A stretch of DNA of 64,000 bases from Rhizobium sophorae (GCF_013087515.1 NZ_JABFCN010000016.1:62001-126000); one strand, 5' to 3'; positions 50,208-61,494 are shown, numbered from the stretch's first letter. Program-made: numbers and translations. The notes: a model not told the origin generated them from the sequence alone.

Positions 50208-51131
50208 TCAGCGCGCTCGGCTTCCCTTCAGCATCGACCAGCTATAGAGGAACAGCCCCGCCCAGATCAGCGGGAAGGCGATCATGCGCGCCGTGCCGAA
50301 TGGCTCGCGGAAGACAAAGACCGCGATCAGGAAGATCATCGTCGGCGCGATATACTGCATGATGCCGATCGTCGAGAGCTTCAGGAGCTTGGCGCCGTTC
50401 GCATAGATCATCAGCGGCACGGCGGTGATCACGCCGCAGCCGAGCAGCAGGGTCGTATCTGCAAGACCGGTGCGATAGAGGTGGCCCTGGCCGCCGAATT
50501 CGAGATAGAGGATGTAGAGGAGGGCCGGCCCGCTGAGGATCAGCACTTCCAGGAAGAAGCCCTGATTCGGCCCGAGCGGCAGCGTTTTGCGCAACAGGGC
50601 GTAGAAACCCCAGCTAACCGCCAGCGTCAGCGCCACCCACGGGATGCCGCCGCTGTCCAGTGCGAGAATGGCGACGGCAAGCGCCGCAAGCACGATAGCG
50701 GCGATCTGCAGCGGCTGCAGCTTTTCCTTGAGGAACACTGCGCCGAGGAAGATGCTGAACAGCGGATTGATGAAATAACCGAGTGCTGCATCGAGCGAAT
50801 GGCCGGCGCCGATCGCCCAGACATAGGTGCCCCAGTTGACGGTGATCAGCGACGCCGTCAGCGCCGCCATCCCCAGCATGCGTGGCGAGCCGAGTGCTGC
50901 GCGGATGTCCTGCGTGCGCCCGAGCACGATCAGCACGATGCCCGCCAGCGGCAGCGACCAGACGATGCGATGAGCGATCACCTCGGCCGGCGAGATATGC
51001 GCCACCGCCTTCATGTAGATCGGCAGGAAGCCCCAGAGCAGGTAGGCCGTCAGCGCGAAGGCAAAACCGCGCGGACTGTCTTCGTTCTTGGCCAACGGAA
51101 CGGATGCATCGGTCGACATCGGTGTTTCCAT
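50208..51131 (-). CDS. rarD: RarD-type EamA family transporter
   Basis: A 307-residue inner-membrane protein with 10 predicted helices in two EamA halves. The RarD subgroup pattern is visible in GFAFALTAYLLWGFLPIYMK, VIAHRIVWSLP, GYFINPLF and MQYIAPTMIFLIAVF. Family members are putative metabolite exporters. The chloramphenicol-sensitive RarD label comes from homology, and the substrate is unknown. The true start could be the ATG at 51119. Confidence 0.9.
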   Translation of the reverse strand: METPMSTDASVPLAKNEDSPRGFAFALTAYLLWGFLPIYMKAVAHISPAEVIAHRIVWSLPLAGIVLIVLGRTQDIRAALGSPRMLGMAALTASLITVNWGTYVWAIGAGHSLDAALGYFINPLFSIFLGAVFLKEKLQPLQIAAIVLAALAVAILALDSGGIPWVALTLAVSWGFYALLRKTLPLGPNQGFFLEVLILSGPALLYILYLEFGGQGHLYRTGLADTTLLLGCGVITAVPLMIYANGAKLLKLSTIGIMQYIAPTMIFLIAVFVFREPFGTARMIAFPLIWAGLFLYSWSMLKGSRAR

Positions 51132-51314
51132 CTTTGTTCTTCTTCTGATCCGGCCTAGCTTAAGCGCCGTGAATAGGCCAATTCATTTCGTTGAATGAAG
51201 GGTGAGAGGATTTGAAACGGGAGACGACGCAATGATCCCGCACTCTGCGATAGAAGGCGGAGTCCGAGGAAGCGAATGGTATTCCGGCGAGGGGCTGGGA
51301 CCCCGTCGCCGAGC

Positions 51315-51338
51315 CGGCGGAATAGGTTTATTCCGCCG
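51315..51338 (-). terminator. Hairpin spanning the cimA stop codon
   Basis: CGGCGGAATA (51315-51324) pairs perfectly with TATTCCGCCG (51329-51338), with the TAA stop of cimA inside the stem-loop. No U-run follows, so it may protect the 3' end rather than terminate. Confidence 0.45.
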
Positions 51339-52944
51339 CGATCTTGCCCGCCAGCTGCCGGTTCTTCATCAGCTTGTAGATGACCGAATCCATGAGCGCC
51401 TGGAACGAAGCGTCGATGATGTTCTCCGAAACGCCGACGGTCCACCAGCGTACACCGTCACTGTCGGTGGATTCGATCAGCACGCGGGTGATCGCCTCCG
51501 TGCCGCCATTGAGGATACGCACCTTGAAGTCGGCGAGCACCAGATCGTCGATCTCGTGCTGGTACTTGCCGAAATCCTTGCGCAGCGCGAGGTCGAGTGC
51601 GTTGACGGGGCCTTCGGCATCGGCAACCGACATCAGCGTCTGACCGTCGATGGTGATCTTGACCACCGCCTCTGAGACGATCTTCACACGGCCGAGACTG
51701 TCGAAGCGGCGTTCGATCATCACGCGGAAGCCTTCGATGGTAAAGAATTCCGGGATCGTGCCGAGCGTTCGGCGCGCCAGCAACTCGAAGCTCGCATCCG
51801 CGCCCTCATAGGCATAGCCGATGGATTCACGTTCCTTGACGATCGAGATCAGCAGGTCGAGCTTCGGGTCGTCCTTGGCGACCGCGATGCCGCGCCGCTT
51901 CAGCGCATTGATGAAGTTAGCCTTGCCGCCCTGGTCCGACACCATGACCTTGCGGAAATTACCGACGGTCTCCGGCGGCACGTGTTCATAGGTCCGCGGA
52001 TCCTTGAGCAAGGCTGATGCATGGATGCCGGCCTTGGTGGCGAAGGCGGAGGCGCCGACATAGGGCATCTGGTGGTCGGGCGAGCGATTGAGGAGTTCGT
52101 CGAAGGCATGCGAGAGCCGGGTGAGGTTGAGCAGCCGCTCTTCGTCGATCGCCGTTTCGAAACGTGTGTTGTAGGCGCTTTTCAGCGCCAGTGTCGGGAT
52201 CAGCGTCACCAGATTGGCATTGCCGCAGCGCTCGCCGATACCGTTGAGCGTGCCCTGGATCTGCCTGACGCCGGCTTCGACGGCGGCAAGCGAATTGGCG
52301 ACCGCCTGGCCGGTGTCGTTATGCGCATGGATGCCAAGACAGTGGCCGGGAACGCCTGAGTCGATCACTGCCTCGACGATCGCCCGCACCTCCGGCGCCT
52401 GCGTGCCGCCATTGGTGTCGCAGAGCACGACCCAGCGCGCGCCGCTCTCATAGGCCGTCTTGGCGCAGGCGAGCGCATAGGCCGGATTGGCCTTGAAGCC
52501 GTCGAAGAAATGCTCGCAATCGACGATCGCCTCCTTGCCCGCGCCAACCGCCGCCTTGACGCTTTCGGCGATGCATTCGAGGTTTTCCTCGTTGGTGCAG
52601 CCGAGCGCCACCGCGACATGATAATCCCAGCTCTTGGCGACGAAACAGATGGCGTCGGATTTTGCCTGCAGCAGCCCGGCAATGCCGGGATCGTTGGAGA
52701 CCGAAACGCCCGCCCGCTTCGTCATGCCGAAGGCGACGAAGCGGGCCTGGCTGGTGCGCTTCTCGTTGAAGAAGGCGGTGTCCGTCGGATTGGCGCCGGG
52801 ATATCCGCCCTCGACATAATCGAGGCCGAACTCGTCCAGCATGGCGGCGATCGCAATCTTGTCCTCGACGGAAAAATCGATGCCGGGCGTCTGCTGCCCG
52901 TCCCGGAGCGTCGTGTCGAAGAGATAGATTTTTTCCTTGGTCAC
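51328..52944 (-). CDS. cimA: Citramalate synthase
   Basis: A 538-residue enzyme of the isopropylmalate synthase/homocitrate synthase family, subtype TIGR00977 (CimA). It joins pyruvate and acetyl-CoA to (R)-citramalate, giving a threonine-independent route to isoleucine. The barrel has LFDTTLRDGQQTPG, CDTNGGTQ, HAHNDTGQAVANSLAA and GIGERCGNANL; a C-terminal regulatory domain (about 390-530) is present. GGGAGG is only 1 base from an ATG at 52950 but 7 from the GTG at 52944, so translation probably begins MTKEKIYLF. Confidence 0.92.
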   Translation of the reverse strand: MTKEKIYLFDTTLRDGQQTPGIDFSVEDKIAIAAMLDEFGLDYVEGGYPGANPTDTAFFNEKRTSQARFVAFGMTKRAGVSVSNDPGIAGLLQAKSDAICFVAKSWDYHVAVALGCTNEENLECIAESVKAAVGAGKEAIVDCEHFFDGFKANPAYALACAKTAYESGARWVVLCDTNGGTQAPEVRAIVEAVIDSGVPGHCLGIHAHNDTGQAVANSLAAVEAGVRQIQGTLNGIGERCGNANLVTLIPTLALKSAYNTRFETAIDEERLLNLTRLSHAFDELLNRSPDHQMPYVGASAFATKAGIHASALLKDPRTYEHVPPETVGNFRKVMVSDQGGKANFINALKRRGIAVAKDDPKLDLLISIVKERESIGYAYEGADASFELLARRTLGTIPEFFTIEGFRVMIERRFDSLGRVKIVSEAVVKITIDGQTLMSVADAEGPVNALDLALRKDFGKYQHEIDDLVLADFKVRILNGGTEAITRVLIESTDSDGVRWWTVGVSENIIDASFQALMDSVIYKLMKNRQLAGKIAAE

Positions 52945-52991
52945 CACCATGCCTCCCAGGCATTAACTGCTTTTATGCGGGGCTTACCCCC

Positions 52992-54423
<1,432 letters not shown>

Positions 54424-54427
<4 letters not shown>

Positions 54428-54912
54428 GAGGTCTCTCCGAGGGGCCAGCTTTTCGTGTCGTGGTCGGGGTGCTGATGGTTGCTTGCCGCGATCGCGGTCT
54501 CGCGGTCGGGCGTTTCAGGCTCTGGTTCCAGCGGCAGGCCGTCCAGCGCATGAAACCAGGACATCTTACGGCCGGTGTTTGATTGCATCACCGGCTTGAC
54601 CGCATCGGGATCGTCCAACGAGCCGAGTGTGAGGTTGATGAAGTCTTCGCCCGGAATGTCGTAGAATAGCGGCGTGCCGCAATCGCCGCAGAAACCGCGT
54701 CGCACCAGATCCGAGGATTGGAACCATTTCGGCGCGCCGCGCGTCAGGGTAAAATCGCTGCGCCTCACGCCGGCAAGCGGCATGAAATAATTGCCCGCCG
54801 CCTTCTGGCACATGCGGCAATGGCAAAGATGGGGATAGCTGAGTTCGCCTTTGGCGCGGTAACGCACTGCCCCGCACTGGCACCCGCCGCTTCTGTCCGC
54901 TTCCGCCGTCAT
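54424..54912 (-). CDS. GFA family protein, copy 2
   Basis: A 162-residue paralogue with GGCQCGAVRYRAKG, CHCRMCQKAAGNYF and GFCGDCGTPLF. It ends HQHPDHDTKSWPLGE, the same C-terminal pattern as copies 1 and 3. AAGGAG lies 5 bases before the ATG, whose bases overlap the TGA of copy 3. It is clearly diverged from copies 1 and 3, so the duplication is not recent. Confidence 0.92.
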
Positions 54913-55388
54913 CCGAGCTCCTTGGGTGGCCATGCCTGCGTCTCATGATCGGGATGCTGGTAGGAAACGAGTTCGTGCAGGAAAGAGCCCGCCGTCAGAT
55001 CCGCCTCGGTTCTTTCTCCAGGCAGTTCGTGCAGATGATCGACGAATCCGATCTTGCCTTCCACACCCCATTGAATGGTCGGCGGAAACGCCGAAGGATC
55101 GTCGAATGCGCCCGCGGCAATCGCCATTCCATCCGGTGCCTCATAGGTCAGCGGCGTGCCGCAATCGCCGCAGAAGCCGCGCTCGACGAAATTGGAAGAG
55201 CGGAATTTCTTGCGCTGGCCCCGTGTCCATTCGAATTCCATCCCGCGCACGGAAACCAGCGGCGCATAGTAGGCGCCGAACGCCTTCTGGCACATGCGGC
55301 AATGACAGATCGACGAATCCGATGGCGTCCCTCGCGCTCGGAACCGGATCGCCCCGCATTGGCAGCCGCCGGTGTAAGTCTTTGTCAT
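54909..55388 (-). CDS. GFA family protein, copy 3
   Basis: A 159-residue paralogue with GGCQCGAIRFRARG, CHCRMCQKAFGAYY and GFCGDCGTPLTYEAPDG, ending YQHPDHETQAWPPKE. It is closest to copy 1 in the central part (both have WTRG). AAGG precedes the ATG, which overlaps the stop of the DUF559 gene. All Zn-binding cysteines are intact in the three copies. Confidence 0.92.
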   Translation of the reverse strand: MTKTYTGGCQCGAIRFRARGTPSDSSICHCRMCQKAFGAYYAPLVSVRGMEFEWTRGQRKKFRSSNFVERGFCGDCGTPLTYEAPDGMAIAAGAFDDPSAFPPTIQWGVEGKIGFVDHLHELPGERTEADLTAGSFLHELVSYQHPDHETQAWPPKELG

Positions 55389-55753
55389 GGCAGGTCCTTT
55401 CCGATCGTTCGGATGATATGGCTGCACACGTTGTCAATATCGCGAAGGATGTCCTCGTTCCAGAAGCGCAGGATAGTCCAGCCGTCTACCTGGAGACGTC
55501 GACTCCTGATGTCGTCATAGGAGACGTTCGCACCAAGCGCGTGCTGCGAACCGTCTATTTCGACAACAAGGCGATGGGCGGGGCAAACGAAATCGACGAT
55601 GTAACCGGCGATAGGCATCTGTCGGCGGAAGCCGAGACCCATCAAACGATGAGCACGAAGCTCGTTCCAGAGTTTCAGTTCGGCATCGGTCATGGTTTTG
55701 CGCATGCGCCGGGCGTTTGCCCGCCGTAGCGGCGGAACTGGTGCGTGCGACAT
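55385..55753 (-). CDS. DUF559 (Vsr/restriction-endonuclease-like) protein
   Basis: A 122-residue protein with the DUF559 nuclease-like fold. RMRKTMTDAELKLWNELR leads into FRRQMPIAGYIVDFVC, LVVEIDGSQHA and LRFWNEDILRD, the pattern of the Vsr-like endonuclease clan (Asp/Glu in IVDFV and VEIDG). Such small proteins are widespread and mostly uncharacterised. Here it heads a coupled chain with three GFA genes and pip, an association without an obvious shared function. A palindromic repeat lies 30 bases upstream. Confidence 0.88.
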   Translation of the reverse strand: MSHAPVPPLRRANARRMRKTMTDAELKLWNELRAHRLMGLGFRRQMPIAGYIVDFVCPAHRLVVEIDGSQHALGANVSYDDIRSRRLQVDGWTILRFWNEDILRDIDNVCSHIIRTIGKDLP

Positions 55754-55783
55754 GTCCTGCCTTCCGCTCTGAAACGTTGGGGC

Positions 55784-55973
55784 TACACCCCCCTCTGCGC
55801 TGCCGGGCATCTCCCCCACAAGGGGGGAGATCGGCAAGACGCGGCGGCCTCGCCAAATCTTGATCGTGTGCCAAGCGGCTTCGGCCACTTGTGATCTTTG
55901 ATCCGGGCGAGCGGGCGCTCCCAGCCAATCTCCCCCCTTGTGGGGGAGATGCCCGGCAGGGCAGAGGGGGGTA
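55784..55973. repeat. Inverted-repeat element of the GGGAGATGCCCGGCAG type
   Basis: Two arms of about 46 bases (55784-55831 and 55928-55973) are inverted copies, each containing CTCCCCCACAAGGGGGGAGA or its complement and GCCGGGCAT/ATGCCCGGC. The 96-base middle is non-coding. This is a rhizobial mosaic-type palindromic element; its position between cysS and the DUF559 gene leaves no room for other genes. Confidence 0.85.
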
Positions 55974-55994
55974 TGTCTCGCCGCCGAACCCATC

Positions 55995-57386
55995 CTACCG
56001 CTTGACCTCCCACGTCGTCACGCGCTCGCCGGTCACCGCATCCTTGCCGTCCTTCAACTGGATACCCTTCGCCGTCAGCTCGTCGCGGATTTTGTCGGCC
56101 TCAGTGAAGTTCTTCGCCTTCAGCATTTCGAGACGCATCGCGACCAGCGCATCGATTGCCGATGCGACGGCCTCGTCGATCTCCATCTTTTTCGGCAGCA
56201 GGCCCAGAAGGTCGGCCGTTGCGGCAAAGACGGCACGGACTGTGGGATCCGCATGGGCAGCCTGCGCCAGCGCATGCAGCGCCTGCACCGCAGCGACCGT
56301 GTTGAGATCATCAGCCAGCGCGTTCAGCACGGTTTCGTCGGGCGTCGCGTCGCCAGCCTCGGCCGCCGGCCACTTGGCAAGCAGCCGCTCCGCCTCTTCG
56401 AGACGCTTGATCGAGAAGTCGATCGGCTCGCGGTAGTGCGTCATCAGCATGGCAAGACGCAGCACTTCGCCCGGCCACATGCGGCCGCCGAAGACTTCGG
56501 TGTGCAGAAGGTCGTAGATGGTGACGAAATTGCCCTCGGATTTCGACATCTTGCGGCCTTCGACCTGCAGGAAGCCGTTATGCATCCAGACATTTGCCAT
56601 CACCTCGGTCCCGTGAGCGCAACGCGACTGGGCGATCTCGTTTTCATGATGCGGAAAGATCAGGTCCAGCCCACCGCCATGAATGTCGAAGACATCGCCG
56701 AGATAGCGCTTGCTCATCGCCGAGCATTCGATGTGCCAGCCGGGCCGGCCGCGGCCCCAGGGGCTCTCCCAGCCGGGCTCGTTATGGCTCGACAGCTTCC
56801 AGAGCACGAAATCACCCGGGTTCTTCTTGTGCGCGTCGACAGCGATGCGGGCGCCGGCTTGCTGCTCGTCGAGCGGGCGCTTCGAAAGCTGACCGTAATC
56901 CGCCATGGATTTGGTGTCGAACAGCACTTCGCCTGATGCGACATAGGCATGGCCGTTGCCGATCAGCTTTTCGATGATTTCGGTCATCTCTTCAATATTG
57001 TCGGTGGCGCGCGGCTCGAAGCTCGGCTCCAGGCAGCCTAGTTCGGCGACATCGGCGTGAAACTGCGTCTCGGTCTTTTCGGTGACCGCGCGGATCGCAT
57101 CGTTCAGCGGCAGGCCCGGATGATCTCTCAGCGCCCGCGCATTGATCTTGTCGTCGACGTCGGTGATGTTGCGGGCATAGGTGACGTGATCTGCGCCATA
57201 GATATGGCGCAGCAGCCGGAACAGCACGTCGAAGACGATGGCTGGCCGGGCATTGCCGATATGAGCGAAGTCATAGACGGTCGGGCCGCAGACATACATG
57301 CGGACATTGTCGGGATCGATCGGCGAAAAGACCGATTTTTCCCGTGTCAGCGTGTTGTACAGCTTCAGTTCCGGCGTCGCGTCCAT
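55995..57386 (-). CDS. cysS: Cysteinyl-tRNA synthetase
   Basis: A 463-residue class I synthetase. The HIGH motif appears as [10 protein letters not shown] (near residue 40) and KMSKS as [11 protein letters not shown] (near residue 270). Zinc ligands are in [15 protein letters not shown] and [11 protein letters not shown]-terminal DALR-type anticodon-binding domain (about 330-460) is present. It charges tRNA-Cys with cysteine. Length matches other proteobacterial CysS. Confidence 0.97.
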   Translation of the reverse strand: MDATPELKLYNTLTREKSVFSPIDPDNVRMYVCGPTVYDFAHIGNARPAIVFDVLFRLLRHIYGADHVTYARNITDVDDKINARALRDHPGLPLNDAIRAVTEKTETQFHADVAELGCLEPSFEPRATDNIEEMTEIIEKLIGNGHAYVASGEVLFDTKSMADYGQLSKRPLDEQQAGARIAVDAHKKNPGDFVLWKLSSHNEPGWESPWGRGRPGWHIECSAMSKRYLGDVFDIHGGGLDLIFPHHENEIAQSRCAHGTEVMANVWMHNGFLQVEGRKMSKSEGNFVTIYDLLHTEVFGGRMWPGEVLRLAMLMTHYREPIDFSIKRLEEAERLLAKWPAAEAGDATPDETVLNALADDLNTVAAVQALHALAQAAHADPTVRAVFAATADLLGLLPKKMEIDEAVASAIDALVAMRLEMLKAKNFTEADKIRDELTAKGIQLKDGKDAVTGERVTTWEVKR

Positions 57387-57694
57387 TTCACTCTCCCAAA
57401 TGCACGATCAGAAAAATATCGCGACCGGCGGACCGGGGCGTTTCGCATCTTGACTATTTGGGAGACGAAAACGGCCGGGCCAGCGCTCGCGCTAGCGAAT
57501 AATCTTCCGGCAGATAATGCAGATAACCGTTTTCATGGCGAAGGTTATGGCTTGCGCCGGAAAAAAGGTCAAGGGTCTGCTGTTTGTTCTGGCGGCAGTC
57601 GGACACCTAACAACTTCCGGAGGAATGAGGTGATGTCTGTTCGTTTCAGGAAATTTCGAATACGAAGCGAAGCTATCATCTAGGAGGGCGGAGA
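57387..57694. other. 308-base divergent region with a possible 16-codon leader ORF
   Basis: It holds the cysS promoter (minus) and that of the downstream plus-strand gene. At 57633-57683 a short reading MSVRFRKFRIRSEAII, preceded by GAGG, ends in TAG 11 bases before the next start, whose ribosome site overlaps the TAG. It may be a leader or coupling peptide. Confidence 0.35.
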
Positions 57695-58273
57695 ATGTTG
57701 GGTCTATTTGGAAAATCCAAAAAGAAGACGATTGTTGTCGTCACACTGAATGCTCGCCTTCAACCCATGGATAGGGCGCCGCTGGAGGATGCTCTGGACG
57801 CCTATATGGAGCAACGCGGGCATGGCATGAGGGTGGTTGGGGGTGGAACGCTGCAGCAACCGAGCGGCGAGATCAAAGAATGCGACATCGAAATGGAAGT
57901 CGACAATCCCACAGATGCACGATTGACCCTGCTCATCAACGTCTTGGAATCCATGCTTGCGCCAATCGGATCGACTCTGCACATCCCAGGTCAGCAGGGG
58001 ATCGATTTCGGGCGCCAGCATGGTCTGGCGATCTATGTCAACGGAACCGATTTACCGGCCTCGGTCTACGAAACTTGCGATATCAATCACGTGGTGGATG
58101 AATTCGGACGGCTTCTTGAAGACGTTGGTTTGGTCGCAAGTAATTGGCAAGGTCCACAGGACACGGCGCTTTACATATATGGCGATGATTTCGAAACGAT
58201 GGTATCGCGCCTGAAACCATTCCTCGACAGCTACCCGTTGCTCGAACGGTGCCGGATGGAAAGAATCGCGTAA
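57695..58273 (+). CDS. Hypothetical protein (192 aa)
   Basis: I do not recognise this family. The 192-residue product starts MLGLFGKSKKKTIVVVTLNA; AGGAGGGCGGAG lies directly upstream. It is acidic, cytosolic and has alternating alpha/beta pattern (VVVTLNARLQPMDRAPLED, LLINVLESMLAPIGSTLHIP, LYIYGDDFETMVSRLKPFL). Codon use is more relaxed (more ATT, TTG, GGA) than in neighbours, which suggests an accessory or transferred gene. It precedes a GH25 muramidase gene by 134 bases on the same strand. Confidence 0.75.
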   Translation: MLGLFGKSKKKTIVVVTLNARLQPMDRAPLEDALDAYMEQRGHGMRVVGGGTLQQPSGEIKECDIEMEVDNPTDARLTLLINVLESMLAPIGSTLHIPGQQGIDFGRQHGLAIYVNGTDLPASVYETCDINHVVDEFGRLLEDVGLVASNWQGPQDTALYIYGDDFETMVSRLKPFLDSYPLLERCRMERIA

Positions 58274-58407
58274 AAGCCCATGCCGCTCGAACTGGGCATA
58301 GCCCTGGTTCACGCTCCGAGCGGTGCGCACGCTGGAGCTCGTCCGCCATTTTCACGGCGCAAATCGCGAATAGCCAATTGGCAGACTGCTGAAAATAGGG
58401 GGAATGA

Positions 58408-59157
58408 GTGAGAAGCTTAGTCTGGGGAACGATCGGAGCGACTGCAGTTCTGGCGGTCGCATTCGCTGCATATTTCGCATACGATTTCGGGATGCTTCGC
58501 TTCAACAATCCCTCTCTAAGCAACTATCCGATCCAAGGCATCGATGTCAGCCATCACCAGGGCGATATCGATTGGAAGGTTGTTGCCGCGCAGCCGAATG
58601 TCCGTTTCGCCTTCATGAAGGCGACCGAAGGCGGAGACCATCGGGATTCCAAGTTCGCAGACAACTGGCAGCGCGCCGGAGATGCGGGAATGGTCCGGGG
58701 CGCTTATCACTTCTTCACCTTCTGCCGTCCGGGTAAGGATCAGGCGCAGAATGTCCTGGCGACCGTGCCGAAGGAGCAGGGAACTCTGCCGATCGCCGTC
58801 GACCTGGAGTTTGTCGGCAATTGCAGCAAAGTCCCGACGCTCGAGGAAATGGTTGCCGAGGTGAACGCCTTCTTCACCGAGCTGAAGGGCACTTTTCCGG
58901 AAAAGCCTATTTTCTACGTCACGAAGGAGTTCTTTGATCAATATATGAAAGGCAATGAATCACGCTTCCCCGACCACTATCTGTGGCTGCGCAGCGTGTT
59001 CAGAGAGCCGAGGCAGGAAGAGTGCAGTCGTTGGTCGATCTGGCAATTTGCCGATAACGGCGCCTTGGACGGCATCCAGGGACCGGTTGACCTCAATGCA
59101 CTATGCCCGTCGGAAACGGCCCTGGCGCATCTGTTCCCCGCCGTTGCAGCGAATTGA
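58408..59157 (+). CDS. GH25 family muramidase (lysozyme)
   Basis: A 249-residue protein with a single N-terminal membrane or signal-anchor helix (about residues 5-27; VWGTIGATAVLAVAFAAYFA) and a GH25 (Chalaropsis-type lysozyme) domain. Catalytic acidic residues are in GIDVSHHQGDIDW and AVDLEFVGNC; FAFMKATEGG, GAYHFFTF and WSIWQFADNG are family hallmarks. It would cut the glycan of peptidoglycan in the periplasm. The start is GTG with GGGGG upstream; an ATG four bases upstream is in another frame. It is convergent with the SDR gene. Confidence 0.93.
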   Translation: MRSLVWGTIGATAVLAVAFAAYFAYDFGMLRFNNPSLSNYPIQGIDVSHHQGDIDWKVVAAQPNVRFAFMKATEGGDHRDSKFADNWQRAGDAGMVRGAYHFFTFCRPGKDQAQNVLATVPKEQGTLPIAVDLEFVGNCSKVPTLEEMVAEVNAFFTELKGTFPEKPIFYVTKEFFDQYMKGNESRFPDHYLWLRSVFREPRQEECSRWSIWQFADNGALDGIQGPVDLNALCPSETALAHLFPAVAAN

Positions 59158-59184
59158 AACGTCCGGCCTATCTGAAACGCCGGC

Positions 59185-59925
59185 CTATTCGGGCAGCCGG
59201 TAATCGACGAGCTTGTTCTCCCGGACGATGAACAGCTTGCCCGTCTCCGTCACACCAGGCCCGAGCAACGGCAGGATCGCCTTTGCGACCTCGGACGGGT
59301 GCGGCAGTGACTGTGGATCTTCGCCCGGCACCGCCTGTGCCCGCATCGCCGTGCGTGTCGCCCCCGGATCGACGCTGGTGACCCGCAGCGGGGTGCTTTG
59401 ACTTTCGCCGGCCCATGTGCGTGCCAGCGCTTCGACCGCGGCCTTGGAAGCGGAATAGGCGCCCCAGAAGGGGCGGCACTTGTGAGCGGCACCCGAAGAC
59501 AGGATCACCGCACGGCCGGCATCGGAGCGGGCAAGCAGCGGGTCGACCGAGCGGATCAGCCGCCATGTCGCGGTGACGTTGATGGTCATCACCTTCTCGA
59601 ACACCTTCGCTTCGATATGACCGATCGGCGAAATGACGCCGAGCACGCCGGCATTGGCGACGAGGATGTCGAGCTTGCCCCAGCGCTCGAAGATTGAGCC
59701 GCCGAGCGCATCGATCGCATTCATGTCGGCAAGGTCGAAGGGCACGAGCGTCGCCGTGCCGCCGACAGCCTTGATCGCATCGTCCAGGTCCTCAAGCCCG
59801 CCGACCGTGCGTGCGCAGGCAATCACATGGGCGCCGGCTTTGGCAAGTTCCAGCGCCGTGAAATAGCCGATACCGCGCGACGCACCGGTGACGAGTGCGA
59901 TCTTGCCCTCAAGATTGATATTCAT
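59185..59925 (-). CDS. SDR family NAD(P)-dependent oxidoreductase
   Basis: A 246-residue short-chain dehydrogenase. The cofactor motif is TGASRGIGYFTALELA (near residue 14), NAG is in ILVANAGVLG, the catalytic Ser is in VILSSGAAH, and Tyr-x3-Lys is in WGAYSASKAAVE. The substrate is unknown. It lies 78 bases after purF on the same strand and may share its transcript. The ribosome site is weak. Confidence 0.92.
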   Translation of the reverse strand: MNINLEGKIALVTGASRGIGYFTALELAKAGAHVIACARTVGGLEDLDDAIKAVGGTATLVPFDLADMNAIDALGGSIFERWGKLDILVANAGVLGVISPIGHIEAKVFEKVMTINVTATWRLIRSVDPLLARSDAGRAVILSSGAAHKCRPFWGAYSASKAAVEALARTWAGESQSTPLRVTSVDPGATRTAMRAQAVPGEDPQSLPHPSEVAKAILPLLGPGVTETGKLFIVRENKLVDYRLPE

Positions 59926-60003
59926 AATGTTGTGTTCCCTCACGAAGGGAGAGGGGTGCGATGCACCCCTCGGAATGGACAATGGAAAAACCGGCGCGCC
60001 GTG

Positions 60004-61494
60004 TCAGCCGTTGCTGGCAAGCATGGAAATCTTGTTGCCCATGGACTCGCCGTTCTTGTCGAGCAGGCGGGTCGGATAGTCGCCGGTGAAATAATGGTCG
60101 GTGAACTGCGGCCGGACCGGATTGCGATCCTCACCGCCAACGGCGCGATAGAGGCCGTCGATCGACAGGAAGGCGAGCGAATCCGCACCGATATATTTGG
60201 CCATGGCTTCGACATCGGCATATTGGTTTGCCAGCAGCTTGTCTGCGTCAGGCGTGTCGATGCCGTAAAAATCCGGGAAGAAGATCATCGGGCTTGCGAC
60301 GCGGACATGGACTTCGCGCGCCCCGGCTTCACGGATCATCTGGACGATCTTGAGAGACGTTGTGCCACGCACGATGGAATCATCGACCAGCACCACGCGC
60401 TTGCCTTCGATCATTGCCCGGTTGGCGGAATGCTTCAGCTTCACACCGAAGGCGCGAATCTGCTGCGTCGGCTCGATGAAGGTGCGCCCGACATAATGGT
60501 TACGAATGATGCCGTATTCGAAGGGGATGCCACTCTGCTGCGCATAGCCGAGCGCCGCAGGTGTGCCGCCATCCGGCACCGGCACGATCACGTCGGCATC
60601 GACGGGCGATTCCTTGGCGAGGTTCATGCCCATGCTCTTGCGCGTCGTATAGACGTTGCGGCCGCCGACGACCGAGTCCGGGCGGGCGAAATAGACATAT
60701 TCGAACAGGCAGAGGCGCTCGGGCTGCGGCTTGCTGGGCTTGCGCGCATCGATGCTGATCGAACCGTCAGGCTGGATTTCGCAGATGACGACTTCGCCGT
60801 TCTCGACGTCGCGGATGAACTTGGCACCGATAATGTCGAGCGCACAGGTCTCCGAGCAGAAGATCGGCTTGCCGTCGAGCTCGCCCATCACCAACGGGCG
60901 GATGCCGGTCGGGTCGCGCGCGGCAATCAACTTGGTGCGCGTCATGGCGAGCATTGAATAGCCGCCTTCCATCTGTCGAATGGCATCGATGAAGCGGTCG
61001 GACGTGGAAGCGTGGCGGGAACGGGCGATGAGGTGGAGGACGACTTCGGTATCGGAGGTCGACTGACAGATGGCGCCGGTCGCGATGATCTGGCGGCGCA
61101 GCGTCAGGCCGTTGGTGAAATTGCCGTTATGGGCAATGGCGATGCCGCCTTCTTCCAGTTCGGCAAAGAGCGGCTGCACGTTGCGCATGGCCACTTCGCC
61201 GGTTGTCGAGTAGCGGGTATGACCGATCGTAATGCTGCCGGGCAGGCGGGCCAGCGTCATCGGATTGGTATAGTGGTCTCCGACAAGGCCCATGTGGCGC
61301 TCCTGATAGAAGCGCTTGCCGTCGAAGGAGACGATGCCGGCCGCTTCCTGTCCACGGTGCTGCAGAGCATGCAGGCCAAGAGCCGTGAGCGCGGCGGCAT
61401 CGGGATGTCCCAGAATTCCGAAAACCCCGCATTCTTCATGCAGCGTATCTCCGTCGAGCGGATCGTCGGTCGGGAAGGAATGGGACTGGTTCAT
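60004..61494 (-). CDS. purF: Amidophosphoribosyltransferase
   Basis: A 496-residue enzyme for the first committed purine step (PRPP plus glutamine to phosphoribosylamine). It has a 21-residue propeptide ending HEE before the catalytic Cys22 (CGVFGILGH), the class II glutaminase domain (about 22-250) and the phosphoribosyltransferase motif VVLVDDSIVRGTTS (near residue 365). It follows cvpA, as in many proteobacteria. Confidence 0.97.
   Translation of the reverse strand: MNQSHSFPTDDPLDGDTLHEECGVFGILGHPDAAALTALGLHALQHRGQEAAGIVSFDGKRFYQERHMGLVGDHYTNPMTLARLPGSITIGHTRYSTTGEVAMRNVQPLFAELEEGGIAIAHNGNFTNGLTLRRQIIATGAICQSTSDTEVVLHLIARSRHASTSDRFIDAIRQMEGGYSMLAMTRTKLIAARDPTGIRPLVMGELDGKPIFCSETCALDIIGAKFIRDVENGEVVICEIQPDGSISIDARKPSKPQPERLCLFEYVYFARPDSVVGGRNVYTTRKSMGMNLAKESPVDADVIVPVPDGGTPAALGYAQQSGIPFEYGIIRNHYVGRTFIEPTQQIRAFGVKLKHSANRAMIEGKRVVLVDDSIVRGTTSLKIVQMIREAGAREVHVRVASPMIFFPDFYGIDTPDADKLLANQYADVEAMAKYIGADSLAFLSIDGLYRAVGGEDRNPVRPQFTDHYFTGDYPTRLLDKNGESMGNKISMLASNG

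Noticed and set aside
55784..55973. CRISPR-like or transposon origin for the inverted repeats
   Set aside because: There are only two arms per element, not regularly spaced repeats with spacers, and no transposase frame lies inside. They fit rhizobial palindromic mosaic elements.
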